From: Phymatolithon calcareum
Lineage: Eukaryota > Rhodophyta > Florideophyceae > Hapalidiales
Length of the DNA stretch: 64,000 bases
Assembly: GCA_977006965.1 (NCBI GenBank)
Contig: OZ345361.1
Coordinates: 2,294,001-2,358,000 of the forward strand
Direction: 5' to 3'
Below the pieces are notes generated by a model. That model saw only the letters and a list, made by a program, of their open reading frames with translations, had not been told where the DNA came from and did not search any database. The stretch's first letter is position 1, and each line of letters begins with the position of its first letter. The position numbers and the translations under genes were made by a program. Below are positions 22,282 through 34,394 of this stretch, in pieces.

Positions 22282-22518
22282 ACAGCTCTTGAACAGAAGC
22301 TCGTCGGCGAGGTCCCCTCCATTCTTTCGGAGAGACTTTTCCCTCAGGTGAATAGGAAACTGTTCAACACTGTCGTCAATGATCCGCGCGCAAGTGTCAA
22401 CAACGACAACGTAGTCGACGACTCCGTTCTGCGCCGGACTGACAATATATGTTCCCTGTACCTCATTAACCAGCTACTTGAAATGTCCTTTGCACCAACC
22501 TCAACACAAATGGCCTAA
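22282..22518 (+). pseudogene. open frame fragment without start codon, unknown
   Basis: A frame with no ATG near its beginning reads ALEQKLVGEVPSILSERLF and then NRKLFNTVVNDPRASVNNDN before a stop at 22516-22518. The composition is protein-like. It may belong to the same unknown mobile element as the neighbouring minus-strand frames, but it lies on the opposite strand. Confidence 0.3.
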
Positions 22519-22667
22519 ACGCAAGCCGTGAGATCTTGTACCACCTTCACCGCGATGCGCAGGTCATTGATGTGATTGTTCAATCCGTCTATCTTCTGCG
22601 GCGCGTTACCTGCTGCACTGCGTCCCACCACGCGGTCAATCATGTTCACGATAGAGTCAAGAACACA

Positions 22668-23300
22668 TCAACCTAAGCGACCTCGCCGAGCAATCCCTCC
22701 GATTTCGAGTGAGAACTCGAGCTCGATTCCGACAATCGGCGGCCTCGTCAACGGTCCACTGACAATGAGAACAGCACCACTGTTTTTGATGCACCAGTAC
22801 TTCACGATTCGAATAGTATGCTCTTCGATTTCGTCTTCCAGTGTGGACCGAAGAACCGCAACGGGATATTCATCTGTCGCTTTTCTTCGCCGTCCACTTT
22901 GAAGCACTCCACGACACAATCCGACGGTCTTTCGGCCGCACAATGATACTACCAGGGAATCAGTGTCAATTTCTTCAGAGGTGTCAGGGTCGCAGCCCAT
23001 TGACTCAGAGTTGTACCAATTTCCCTTCGTCGAGCTTGAGCCCCACCTGTTTCACGAACCCACTTCCATGTATAATACACTGCAAGTGCCGTAACTCAAT
23101 GACTTCATCATCATCCTGGGGTACATTTCGAGCGTGGTTTCCGCCTGGGAGCGCCATGTGGAATGCGGCTAGTTCGGTCGCATCTTGGATCACCGTGTCA
23201 TCGTCAGCACTGCGTCAACACTTACGTTATAAATCATGTCCCCTTCATCAATTGTCGCCTTCTCAGCGGTCGGTTTCTTCATAGTGTCAATAATCGACGT
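22668..23300 (-). pseudogene. fragmented ORF of unknown mobile element
   Basis: Minus-strand pieces in different frames line up. The first starts ATG near 23285 and contains KATIDEGDMIYN. The second (ending at 23005) contains ELAAFHMALPGGNHARNVP and GFVKQVGLKLDEGKLVQL. The third (23000-22668) contains EDEIEEHTIRIVKYW. At least two frameshifts separate them. No family is recognised. Confidence 0.35.
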
Positions 23301-26270
23301 AGTAAACAAGTGTGTGACGCAGAAACGTGTTCAGTGGGCGAGTTGAAGCGCATTACCGGCGGCAATGTGCGCCGATGAGAGCGCACGGGGAAGCTTTGGT
23401 TGAATAGCTTGTGATTGGTTGTAGTGAAAGTGGGACAGACTTTACCACTTTAGTCTGGTTCCGAACACTCCTTGCATGAGAACTGTAAACTCTGTTAAAA
23501 TCTGTGACATACTAGAATGCTGCCTAAGTTTACTTGGGCGAATTGGCAGTACTGCTTAAGTAGGGTTGTAGTGTGCACCGCATAAACTAGAGCATTTTTA
23601 TCGACGCACTGTTGACGGTGTGGGTGTCGAGACAGTGTCGGGAGTTCACTGTACATAACAGTCTCACTGGTGTACATCTAAGTCAGGTATCCCTTGCGCA
23701 GAGTGTGTGCACGCGTTGAGAGCGTGGAACCTTCGAATGTATACTGTCAAGAGGGTGTGAGTAGTAGCCATTGAACGTCGACGCTTTTGTGACTGCAACG
23801 TTCGCATTCTGAGTGCCATGTCTTTTGCAGAGAGTGTGAGTCAAAGCGGTTCTTTCAGTGTTGCCACGGTTGCTCCATAATCATAATGGTGAGATGGACA
23901 AGATCATCCAGTTCAAAATGGCGAATGGACGCAGTGGCTTCTAAATCAGTATCAGTGGATATATTGCACAATCATGAATGTCTTGTGCATCTGGCCATCC
24001 ACATTTCCATTCGCCATCTCAATCGGATAAGAATTGCAAGTCATAAAAATGGTCGCTAAACGGTAATCGGGTACGGTCGTAGCACATGGGCTCCACGCTG
24101 TGATATATACCCCAACTTACAAGGAACCCGAAAATGAAGAAGGAAAGCGCGAGGAGAAATCTGCCAAGACGACTGATTGACTCAAGCATCAGCATGAGTT
24201 TTCTGCACTCTGTCCAACTTTTGGCACCTTATAAGTCTTGGAAGTAGTTGCTACTTATATAAGTAAATTGTAGAGTAATTGTATCATAAGGACATCGACC
24301 TGCTCGAGCGCGACTTCTGATAAAAAGCAACAAAGAAGAAGTGGTATTTAGCACTATCTATCATCACTCAGGCAATGATTCTATAATGCCGTCTGTTCAA
24401 AAAGTTGAACAATTATGAGCGATATGCAAACAAGCGCTGGGCAGACAACATCACATCAATGAACAAGAGCCCGTTCGTCATACGGTACCGGTCTTCGGAA
24501 TATATTAGCTCACACTTGAGGCAACGGCGAGCACATGTTCCATTCCTCTTCCTGTTAGTTTGGAACACAGGCTTGCACTATGACAGGTGCATGGACGATG
24601 AGTTGGATTAGTTAGTAAAGTTCAGCTCCTTGATCACGTGCAGAGGCCCATGCGATTATGAATAGATCTAGGCTGACTCATAGGTTAGAGAGCGAAGTGC
24701 GCGACTATTGATAGCCTGGTTGTACCAAATTCCCTCTTCTGTAGAACACACTTTTGCGAGCTCAGACGGACAAGGGGCGCGATCAACTCCAGGGGAAGAC
24801 TGTTTCTCCGGAGGGTTGAGTAGTTCGCATGTTATTGGTGGATCGATATCACCAGTACTGATTGGTGCCTGGGTCTGCCATCAACTCAATGTGACGTTCT
24901 ACATGGGACACCGTACCTTACGCATTAGGCCGTTGCGACACTGCCAACTCACTTGTTCTTCTCGTAAGTCTTCCTACCGCAAGTTTGTCCCAATGCAATT
25001 CGAACAACCTGCCACGCTACTTTTCAGCTTGCAAGCTTGGCGCGATTGTATCCAACACTGCAAGCCTGTCTCCACGTTGGACCTCTTGAATCGACGTGGC
25101 TCCAAGAGATCTTGATTAGCTCCAAGATACGTTGTGGTGGTTCTCATCTTCTAGAATCGACACCATAATGGCTCAGTCTAGACGATGACAGAGCTCACCA
25201 GCACGTACACATCGACTACAGAGAGACAGGGAACACACCCTGTCGAGCCAGGTCCGGACAGTCACTTACGAAAGATGAATAAGGAGATGAGAGAAGGTAA
25301 CGAGGTGACCAGCTACTGTGAGCATCTTAAATGGTTTCCAACCCGGGTCATCCCTTTCAAGGACGGCGGCTGAAGATTTGCTGCGTAAAGATTTAGATGT
25401 TAAGCTCCCCGAAGCTCTGCACTTTTTCCGGCTTAGAGCTGTTGTGACATCAGATACCACTCGTATCTGTTAACGTTTACTGTAGCCGTAAGGATGAGGA
25501 GTTTTCTATAGGACAACTCCCAAACCTGCATTAAAGAAGAAGAAGAATAAAGATGAATATCCTCCATTCTCGAGTGTTTTGATGTACTCCAGAAGTAGTG
25601 TATCGACTCGGTTTTCCGCTCCCTAAATCGAAATCTTCATATTCACCTTCGCAACTGCTTTTTCCACGGACGCGATTTCAAAAACTCCCGGTTTCCTTGT
25701 TGGGCGCTCCGCAATCACCGAACTAACATCTTCTTTCGTCACGTCGTCAATCGTGGTCTTGTTGATATACTTTCACATGCACATGAGCTGCAAAACGGTT
25801 CGGTCCACTGAGTTGACAAGTGATGCGAGCGTAATGTCTCTTCTCCAGTACATCACGCTAGTACGTCTCCTGCATCTGCCGATAATTCATGAAGTCACGG
25901 AAACTCATTCCCATCAGCATCGGTGCTGCCAAAGTTTCCAAAATCGGCCGCTTACGAGCATTAGACGACGATTTCGGCGACGGTTCAGATATACGCATCG
26001 GCGCACCGTTACTCTCCATTACGCGAGCGGTGTTCAGCGAATGCCAACAAAGAGCTTCCCCTTAAGTTTTTTCTTGAAAAAGATATATCTCTTGCACTCT
26101 CAGGGTCGGCAAGGTAGTCGGCACTCGCTCTCGCCAATTGTGGCTTGCTTGAGATGCGATCCTTTACTCGCTGCGATGAGCGGTGCCTTATAAGCTATCG
26201 GATTCTCAACCTACGGGCTGGGGGTTGCATAGCACACCCCACAAATGCCGACACTATCCTGTCATTGTCA
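23301..26270. other. repeat-derived spacer with short decayed frames
   Basis: No gene is recognised. Noted within: inverted 12-mers ATGGCGAATGGA/TCCATTCGCCAT near 23920 and 24010, the diverged repeat copies at 24453-24535 and 24617-24732, and a stretch ending at 25550 in AAAGAAGAAGAAGAATAAAG that could be a LINE tail. There is also a 53-codon minus-strand frame at 25858-26019 containing KRPILETLAAPMLMGMSFRD. Confidence 0.4.
24617..24732. repeat. ~116-bp interspersed repeat, second copy at 27175-27290
   Basis: The two copies run in the same direction, from AAAGTTCAGCTCCT(T/C)GATCA to the CGCCTGGTTG-like end, with roughly four in five bases shared by eye. The 27175 copy lies next to an ATT microsatellite (ATTATTATTATT at about 27029) that could be a LINE tail read in reverse. 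The family is otherwise unknown. Confidence 0.55.
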
Positions 26271-26620
26271 GGTCTAACGGCTACCGTGATACGCACGTGC
26301 GAGTGAGTGACCCAACTTGGCGATTTCTCGGGCCTCCCCTCCTGTGATGTCAAGTCTATCACTCTCAGGTCGAACGGCTACCGCGATACGCACGTGCGAG
26401 TCAGTGACCCAACTTGGCGATCTCTCGGGCCTCCCCTCCTGTGATGTTAGGTCTATCACTGTCTGGTCTAACGGCTACCGCGATACGCACGTGCGAGTCA
26501 GTGACCCAACTTGGCGATCTCTTGGTGCCTCCCATGCTGTGATTATTTCGAATCTCGGATCTGTCCGTTATTACGAGCTGACACTTGCGGGTAGCCACCC
26601 GACGTGGTCGCTCTAAAGGA
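26271..26620. repeat. 97-bp tandem repeat, about 3.5 units
   Basis: Units begin at 26271, 26368 and 26465 with GGTC(T/G)AACGGCTACCG and are about 90% alike. They contain ATACGCACGTGCGAGT and GACCCAACTTGGCGAT. A fourth, strongly diverged unit follows to about 26620. The core CGCACGTGCG is itself palindromic. The period of 97 is not a multiple of three, so the array is not coding. Confidence 0.85.
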
Positions 26621-29207
26621 TCTCCCCTAAGTCTTGTGTTGTCAGTGTCTTCTTAGCCTTCTTGTTTCGCCATTGACCGAGCTCACATTGCAAGTCACTG
26701 TCTTGTTCAACAAAGAGAGACGTACGCTGCAGTTACAGATTGCCAATGAGATGGTGCAACCATTGCGCGGTCGTCTCCTGAAAACGCCACCATTAGTGAC
26801 TCGCATATTCTAGCCGATCCGGACACATTCTTCAGGACTATGCCCCTGCTTCGCATGGCTGGATTAGTACTGAGGTGAGGGATCACTCGTTCTGGTCGTC
26901 CACGAGGACTCGCGAAAAGTGGAATCACCGCAGTTGGTTCGGATGGAATCGTCTAATGACGAGCGGTAGGCAGAGGAGAAGCGTACTTACAATTAGCTAA
27001 CAGGATTAACGCCTTCCCCAGTCATTATTATTATTGCTTCGCTGCAGAGTCAAAGCCCAGCACAGAGAGTGTGTTTATATACTGCACACTATCAAACGTA
27101 ATACCTCTCTCTCTCCTGGACTCAGTCCTCGTCTAATTTATTCATTCCCGCTATTGCGGTGATCCACGCCAGGGAAAGTTCAGCTCCTCGATCACGTGTA
27201 GAGTCCCATGCGATTATGAACAGATCTAGGCTGTCTCGCAGGTCGGAAAATGAAGCGTGCGGCTGCTGATCGCCTGGTTGCGCCAAACACCCTTTTTCTG
27301 ACTCCAAGATAAGAAATTTGACCTCGAATTTCCTCGCTGATGCAAGCAATATTTGCAGTCTTTCCGAGATAATAAATTTTAGTTTATGAGAGCCTGCTAT
27401 TGAGAGGGGGGGCTTTAGTCGGAACCATGTAACCCACCGGCACGTAGGGTTCGCGAAACCTTATTGTGCGCCCCTACTATTGTACTACGCACAAACCATG
27501 CCAATTGTTTCTAAGGGATGAGTTGGGAACTAACATCAATATCTCCTAAAGCGTTGCGTCTGTATACAAGTCGCGATCATGTCGATCATTTCACGGAAAA
27601 GGATATTGTAGCCCTAGGCTGCATTGGCAATGTGACGAACGCTATCCCGATCAGGTCGAAGCTTGCTGTTGTCGATTTTCTAATTGCCCAAGAAATTACA
27701 TAAATCAACTAATACAGTATGCGCTGGATAACGTCAGCGCGTACACCTGATTTACATATTAGATTCCTGTTTGTTACACTATTCTCACTCCTCTCATGTT
27801 GACGTCCTTGTGAACCGAATGCTTTCTTTTTGTACTACTGGGTCTTGAAAGAGTCGAATAGAAAATTCTCTTCGTCTTCATCAAAGCGCAACACGATGTC
27901 AGTAACTTCTTATGTGGTGGTAGCACGGGAGGACAGATCTGCAGACCGGTATTCGGCGATCTCATAGCCTCGTACATAACAGACGTCTGTTCATCAAAGA
28001 ATCCACAGCTCCACCTTGGATACGTCTCGCTTGTTAATACATAATTTTGCTAACCGCTTTCCTAGCTGCCTGGCGCGAATGTTCTTGCAGCCTGTAGCAT
28101 CTCATATCATGTCAGTAATGGGGAACCTAGGTCCATCCTTGATAATGCAATTCGATGACAAATTGAAGCATGTTCTTACAAAAAATGGAAACTTGTGACT
28201 CCCTGAAAACAACTTCGGAGCAATATGTTGAAAAACGAGAGTCCTTGACCTATGCACTAGTCCGAAACTCGATCGGGCAGAGATTTGCTGTTTTCGATGC
28301 TCCGGTTTCCATAGAAACCACACAAATTACCTAATATGTGCTGTACCACGTCAGCGCGTACACTTCACTTACAAATCACATGCGTGTTTGATACAAGCAA
28401 CGTAAACCACCGGCAGCCACGGTTAGATTTTCCAGTGTAACTTCTTCTTCCACGAAGGGGAAGCAAGAGTGGCAACTGGACGGGAGGAGACCTTAACTTG
28501 CAATAATGTTGAAGTTGCGTTTTGTGAAAATTGAAACATTCTCGGGTTCAGAATTCCCTGTGCTTTACAGCTCCGCGATATGACCTCACGATCAACTGCT
28601 GATACGAGGCCACTAACTAGATGATAAACTGATTATCATCTGGCAAGCTGGTTGGTCGATGAACTAAACTTTTGATGGGCGTATTCTTGGGCACACGTGG
28701 CTTGGAAGGAAAAATTGCGAACGCATTGTTTATTGTTTTTTGTAGACCTACAACAAGGGAGGAGAGAGTCCAAGGTTGGGTGACGGAAAGATGTCAACAA
28801 GTCTAAGATGACGATCCAAGTTCCGGTGTTCTCTATTTGATTTCATCGGACAACTCGCCTTGATGCCGTTGTGAAAGTGCTCTAAAGATTTATTTTTTAG
28901 TGACATTGGGTCGAATGCACTTGCAGTCCAAGTACACTGCACTGCTCAAGAAGGTCAAGAAGAAGAATAGAAGCAAGGAAAATGGTGCGATAACGGCCGA
29001 CTGATTCGAGCAGCCAAAACGGAATTCCAATCCGACGAATCGTTTTGAAAAACAGCAAATTGTAGAGTTATTCGACGGTTTGCACTCAGTGTGTTTCTTC
29101 AACTTCGTTCGAACATCTCTGTCAACCCGAAAAAAGGGAGAAAGAAAGACTATTGCCGGACTTCTTTGATGGAAGAGCTTCTAAGTCCGCTGCGGCGATG
29201 CAAATGA
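26621..29207. other. repeat-derived spacer, no gene recognised
   Basis: Two diverged copies of one ORF tail are visible. The frame ending at 27703 (SKLAVVDFLIAQEIT) and the frame ending near 28333 (GQRFAVFDAPVSIETTQIT) are each followed by the shared word ACGTCAGCGCGTACAC (about 27731 and 28349). A 9-bp-arm hairpin AGATGATAA/TTATCATCT lies near 28620. Lysine-rich plus-strand coding remnants just before 29208 could be a lost upstream part of the nuclease fragment. Confidence 0.4.
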
Positions 29208-29672
29208 TTTGCGCGGTTCCGTGCCGGGCAAAGAGCGATCCATCACCTTGCATCCTCCGTATTGTTCGACGAGGAACAAGTAGAGCTGCGGCGGTTGAAG
29301 GGCCAAGAGAAGAGGCGGAAGAAGAAGGAGCTGTACGGTCGTCCCCGGGTCGTTTTCTTCGGCAATGCTCAGTACAGGTTTAGGAAAAGCGGGCCTACGC
29401 CGCGGAAGATGCTGATTTGGGCTTTGGCGAAGATGTGTCCTGTGGTTCTGACGGACGAGTTCCGGACGTCTGCGCGCTGTCATGAATGTGGGAAGGCTAT
29501 GCAAAAGGGTAAAGGTTTTCGTGTGCTACACTGTCCAAACAGTGCACCGGGCGAGAACTCCTGCAGCGTGGGCGACATTGACAGGGACGTGAACGCCGCG
29601 CGCAACATAGGAACATGTGGTGTCCACATGCTTTTAGGAAAAGAGCGTCCGAAGTATCTGTCTAGGTCGTAG
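29208..29672 (+). pseudogene. Fanzor (eukaryotic TnpB-like RNA-guided nuclease), C-terminal fragment
   Basis: The frame opens after a TGA at 29205-29207 and runs to a stop at 29672. It reads VVFFGNAQYRFRKSGPTP, LIWALAKMCPVVLTDEFRTS, a C4 zinc finger (CHEC, then HC and SC) and the final RuvC motif DRDVNAARNI. The order FG(N/D)xxx, DE(F/Y)RTS, (T/S)(T/S)xxC zinc finger, RD is the signature described for Fanzor proteins, which are transposon-borne relatives of TnpB and Cas12. The glutamate in DEFRTS and the aspartate in DRDVN would be catalytic in an active protein. The N-terminal half with the first RuvC aspartate is missing, and an in-frame stop lies just upstream. This copy is therefore dead unless exons exist that I cannot see. 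No ATG begins the frame. Confidence 0.8.
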
Positions 29673-30396
29673 TCGTCCCACTATTTTTCTGCTTATTAGC
29701 TGGCATGCATAAGTATGTCTGGTGCCTCTACCGTGTTCATACGGGTTGCTCTTAACTCTTGTTTACAAGGGGAGCAATACTGTTGCCGTTAGAGGGCAAT
29801 AAACAGCTTCCGTGCATCTTCTTTAGCATACAGTGCACCATAGGTTATGAACCATTCGGTCGTGGAAGTGAGAAGTGAAAACCATAAATGGGTGTCAAGT
29901 CCACCGTGGCTGTTTGAAGAGGAATATCGCGTTTTGTTTTCTAGAAATTTCTTGCTCGTAGGATAGAGGGTGGGGGACGGGAATTAAGTTGACTACATAC
30001 GTAATGCTGATGTTATTAATCATACGCGTCTTTGTTTGAACGAATTTCTAGGTGTGATGGAATGATTCAATCAATATGATTATCAAAATACAATCAACTA
30101 CGATGCTTGATTCGGTGCTCCAGATGCACCATACGGAATACCGATAAGGGAACAGCCGTATGTGAGTCTCCGACAGAGACGGGTTCTTTGTCGCACGGTA
30201 ATTGTCAGGTTCGGCCGAGCTCCACTAATCAATACACCTTTGCTTCGCTTGTTCTACCCACGCATATATAGCCCGCGTTCCAATTCTACATCGAGCTTGA
30301 CGGAAGGAAAGTCCTGACAAAGACATCTGGATTTTTACAGGGAATCAGCGATACAGACCAACAGCCACTGCGATTTACACCTCTACGGTCTTTGAC
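29673..30396. other. spacer upstream of the Ca2+-ATPase gene
   Basis: A two-step hairpin lies at 29746-29777, about 75 nt after the Fanzor stop: TTGCTC...GAGCAA outside, CTTGT-TT-ACAAG inside. The last ~200 bp before 30397 must hold the promoter and leader of the ATPase gene. No clear core element was seen, although TATATAGCCC at 30266 could serve. Confidence 0.35.
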
Positions 30397-33300
30397 ATGG
30401 AGCGCCCATGGGCTGCTTCAGCCCAGGACGTTCTAAATGCGCTGGGCGTCAAGGCAGATGCGGGTCTGACAGAAGAAGAGGTCAAGTCACGCCGCGAGCT
30501 GTACGGTTGGAACACCGTCCCGAATTCCGATGGCAAGCCAATGTGGAAGCTCGTACTCGAGCAATTTGAAGACCAATTGGTTATCATCCTCGTCCTTGCC
30601 GCCTGCGTCTCTTTCCTTCTCGCACTATTCGAAGAGGGTGAAAATCGGTTGCAAGCCTTTTTCGAACCACTCGTCATCATGCTTATTCTTATCGCCAACG
30701 CCATTGTCGGCGTCATGCAGGAGCGTAACGCTGAGAGCGCTATCGAGGCCCTGAAGGAATACGAACCGGAAACTGCGAACGTCATCCGTGATTCTACGCG
30801 TCGCATCATTCGAGCTGCGGAGCTAGTTCCCGGTGACATTGTGGAAATTGCGGTTGGTGCGAAAGTACCCGCTGATATGCGCATCGTATCACTGCAGAGT
30901 TCGGTTTTGCTTGCGGATCAGAGCATCGTTACCGGGGAAAGTCTTAGCGTTTCTAAGACCGTCACCAAAATTCAGGGGGATAGCGAGGATGCCGTTGTGC
31001 AAGATAAGACGTGCATGCTCTTCAGTGGAAGCACTGTGAGCAGAGGCAAGTGTACATGTGTCGTCATCATGACCGGCGCAGAGACGGAAATTGGAAAGAT
31101 TCATGCGGATATTATGGAGGAAGAGGAGGTTCCGGCGACACCTCTCAAAATTAAGCTTGATGAGTTTGGGGCCTTTTTGTCAAAGGTCATTCTCGTCATT
31201 TGCATTCTTGTGTGGGTTGTCAACATTGGCAACTTCAAGAGTCATGGTGGTGTTGTCAATGGTGCCGTGTACTACTTTAAGATTGCCGTCGCGCTTGCCG
31301 TCGCCGCTATCCCAGAAGGATTACCAGCTGTTGTGACTACATGTCTTGCGCTTGGGACAAAGACGATGGCGAAGAAAAACGCGATTGTACGACATCTCCC
31401 CTCAGTTGAGACTCTTGGTTGTACAACTGTTATCTGCTCTGATAAGACCGGTACGCTCACCACGAATATGATGAGTGTGCAACGCGTGATTCTGGCACAT
31501 GGACTTGCGGAAGATGAATCCGCCCGCGCGAATGTTGTGGAATTTGCTGTCTCGGGAGGCACTTTGGAACCGTTTGGTGAGTTCGTTAATCACAGCACCG
31601 GTGATTCCTGTGTTCATCCGGCGTCGTCGGGCCCCGTTTTAGCTGAGCTTGCCGAAATTGCGACCGTATGCAATGACTCCACGCTTACCTTCGACGATGC
31701 TAAGAATTCCTACGAACGCATTGGCGAGGGAACGGAAGTTGCACTGACCGTTTTCGCTGAAAAAGCTGGTGTCCCCGATGCCGCAGTATGTGAGGAGAGG
31801 ACTACGGTGCCAAAGGCTAAAAGTGTATCCATGTGCCGCGATTACTGGCTCGCTCGCGATCGTAAGGTTTCCACTTTCGAGTTTGCTCGTGACCGCAAGA
31901 GTATGTCTGTTCTGGTTGACGGTCCTTCTCCGCATTCGGAGCAGACCAGCTTCCGTTTGCTGGTCAAGGGCGCCCCGGAGTCAATTCTGGAGAGGTGCAC
32001 CTCCATGCGCGCACCTGATGGGTCCAAAGTGCTGATGACTGATGGAATTAAGGAACAATTTCTCGGAGTTGTGTCTCAGTGGAGCTCAGGCGCGAGTGCG
32101 CTGCGCTGCCTTGCCATGGCTGTACGGGAATGTGCACCAGATCCTTCGGAGTACGACATGACTGACACTACGCGCTTTGCCGAGTACGAGTCAGATCTTA
32201 CCTTTGTCGGGGTGGTCGGAATGATTGACCCGCCGCGTCCAGAAGTGTTTGATGCTATTGCTGTTTGTCGCTCTGCTGGTATTCGAGTAATTGTAATCAC
32301 TGGTGATAACAAGGGTACGGCAGAGGCTATCTGTCGTCGAATTGGAGTGTTCAGCGAGTTCGAGGAGCTTGAAGGCAAGTCGTTCACCGGTCGCGAATTC
32401 GATGCTTTGTCGTTGACGGAGCAGGCAGAAGCCATCAAAACTGCTTCTCTGTTTGCACGAGTTGAGCCGCTGCATAAGCGAAAACTTGTCGATTTGCTGC
32501 AGAGTCAGGGCGAAGTCGTGGCGATGTCAGGTGATGGTGTCAACGATGCCCCGGCGCTGAAGAAGGCGAATATTGGTGTTGCTATGGGATCGGGTACGGC
32601 CGTTGCAAAGGAGGTTGCGGCTATGGTCCTGGCCGACGATAACTTTGCAACAATTGTTTCGGCTGTTGAGGAAGGACGTTCGATTTATGCAAACATGAAG
32701 CAGTTTATTCGATACCTCATCAGTTCTAACATTGGCGAGGTGTGGTGCATCTTCCTCACTGCACTTCTTGGCATGCCCGAAGCTCTCATTCCCGTTCAGT
32801 TGTTGTGGGTGAATCTTGTCACTGATGGTCTCCCAGCGACGGCACTGAGTTTCAATAAGGCCGATAAGGATATCATGACACAAAAGCCGCGGGGGACCGA
32901 TGATAGTATCATCGATACCTGGATGTTTTTCAGATACATGGCGATTGGAACTTATGTGGGTATCGCCACAGTAGGCGGGTTCGCATGGTGGTATCTCTTC
33001 TTTCCTGGTGGCCCGCAGATGAAGTGGAGGGACCTCGTGTCTTTTAACACTTGTCAAGAAGTTGCCGGACGCTCGTGGCAGTGCGACGTTTTCCAGAAGC
33101 ACAATGCGAGCACTGTGTCGTTGACCATCTTGGTGCTGATTGAAATGCTCAATGCCCTCAACAGTATTTCGGAGAACCAGAGCATCCTTATCATGTCACC
33201 GTTCAGCAATTGGCTTTTGATTGCGGCTATTGCGCTGAGCATGGTGCTGCATATGGGCATTTTGTACATACCATTTTTCTCCAAGGTCTTCTCTGTCGTG

Positions 33301-33420
33301 CCACTGTCTCGTGCTGAATGGATGGGCATCATCTGGCTGAGTGTGCCGGTGATTTTCTTGGATGAAATTCTCAAGTTTGTTTCGCGAACATTCTTGCATG
33401 CGCCAAAGAAGTCTGAATAA
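30397..33420 (+). CDS. P2A-type Ca2+-transporting ATPase (SERCA/ECA-like)
   Basis: This pump moves Ca2+ from the cytosol into the ER lumen at the cost of ATP. The 1007-residue intronless frame starts at an ATG and has full family length. Landmarks are the cation-ATPase N-terminal helix region, the actuator motif TGES (179-182), [10 protein letters not shown] in helix 4, the phosphorylated Asp349 in [17 protein letters not shown] for nucleotide binding, TGDNKGT (from 635), [10 protein letters not shown] (from 712), and NIGEV and [18 protein letters not shown] in helices 5 and 6. The protein ends in -KKSE, a KKxx-type ER retrieval signal. This fits an ER pump and argues against a plasma-membrane P2B pump. 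Its closest plant equivalents are the ECA pumps. Confidence 0.96.
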   Translation: MERPWAASAQDVLNALGVKADAGLTEEEVKSRRELYGWNTVPNSDGKPMWKLVLEQFEDQLVIILVLAACVSFLLALFEEGENRLQAFFEPLVIMLILIANAIVGVMQERNAESAIEALKEYEPETANVIRDSTRRIIRAAELVPGDIVEIAVGAKVPADMRIVSLQSSVLLADQSIVTGESLSVSKTVTKIQGDSEDAVVQDKTCMLFSGSTVSRGKCTCVVIMTGAETEIGKIHADIMEEEEVPATPLKIKLDEFGAFLSKVILVICILVWVVNIGNFKSHGGVVNGAVYYFKIAVALAVAAIPEGLPAVVTTCLALGTKTMAKKNAIVRHLPSVETLGCTTVICSDKTGTLTTNMMSVQRVILAHGLAEDESARANVVEFAVSGGTLEPFGEFVNHSTGDSCVHPASSGPVLAELAEIATVCNDSTLTFDDAKNSYERIGEGTEVALTVFAEKAGVPDAAVCEERTTVPKAKSVSMCRDYWLARDRKVSTFEFARDRKSMSVLVDGPSPHSEQTSFRLLVKGAPESILERCTSMRAPDGSKVLMTDGIKEQFLGVVSQWSSGASALRCLAMAVRECAPDPSEYDMTDTTRFAEYESDLTFVGVVGMIDPPRPEVFDAIAVCRSAGIRVIVITGDNKGTAEAICRRIGVFSEFEELEGKSFTGREFDALSLTEQAEAIKTASLFARVEPLHKRKLVDLLQSQGEVVAMSGDGVNDAPALKKANIGVAMGSGTAVAKEVAAMVLADDNFATIVSAVEEGRSIYANMKQFIRYLISSNIGEVWCIFLTALLGMPEALIPVQLLWVNLVTDGLPATALSFNKADKDIMTQKPRGTDDSIIDTWMFFRYMAIGTYVGIATVGGFAWWYLFFPGGPQMKWRDLVSFNTCQEVAGRSWQCDVFQKHNASTVSLTILVLIEMLNALNSISENQSILIMSPFSNWLLIAAIALSMVLHMGILYIPFFSKVFSVVPLSRAEWMGIIWLSVPVIFLDEILKFVSRTFLHAPKKSE

Positions 33421-34394
33421 GACTGTCGAGCTACCCGATGGTGGCATTGTGACTTTCCCGAGTTGGGCATTTTCTGCTATTGACTATACGGGGAATCACC
33501 GTATTCGTAAGCTGGCTTCTGGAAAGAAGTAGAATCGCAGAGTAGCGAGCTGCGAACAATCTCGTTTGTGGTGTTCTCATCCCTCTCTACTCTCATGTTC
33601 TTCTGATGTTTTCCATTTTGATTATAGAGAAGCTTCAGGCCAGCTTCAGGACTTGGCATCAGACAACTTCTGAGTTAAATTTTTTGTATTAGAACTTTTT
33701 ATTGCTGCTAGCGAAGAGCAGTTCCGTACAGCGTCTCATGCGCAGACTTCAAATAAATGTAAGTCGAAATTATCGGTCTACTCTTTGTGCAAGCGACCAG
33801 TAAGTTTTATAGTCTGAAAATGTAGTTAATGAACCAAGTTAATATTGACAGAAAACGTTAAGAGCACAACAGTGGAAGTGGAAAGTCAGTGCCTTCGAAT
33901 TTAAAGTTACTCCGCCTACCCAATGAAATAAAACTCTCGAACGCCCGGCTTCCGGAACGGTGATCTCTCTGGTCTCCCTCCGATATCCGTGCTTTAGAAC
34001 GACTGTACAGGCCACCATTCCATCAAGAGATCTATTGAAGGGCCCCAATTGCCCCAAAAAGGGGTACTGCGCTGTGAGTTGGGTATTGGTAGAAATTACT
34101 AAAAATACACAATTGGCAGCATTCAATTGGTCGTCTATTGTTGTCAGTAAGCGCTCCAGCTTGCTGGAAGGAAAAAAGTAAAAAATACGAGCTGCTACAA
34201 GTTCTCAAGGCGCCTTTCATACATCCCCTAAAATCGGCAAAATTTTGAGCTTCCGTATTTTCGCCGTTTTTATTCGCCAACCGCCCACTTCACCGCTGCG
34301 CAACCCACCCTTTTTCAACAAGATCTTCACCCGCTAACTCATTTTGCACAGCCTTGTCGAGACGACTCACCGCCCCAATTCAACACAGAGCACA
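33421..34394. other. intergenic region between ATPase and Ran
   Basis: Probable 3' flank of the ATPase gene followed by the Ran promoter. The 150 bp before the Ran ATG are C-rich with CAACCCACCC, resembling a leader. No additional gene is recognised. Confidence 0.4.

Noticed and set aside
26271-26620. CRISPR-like array
   Set aside because: The units are contiguous 97-bp tandem repeats without unique spacers, and the context is eukaryotic.
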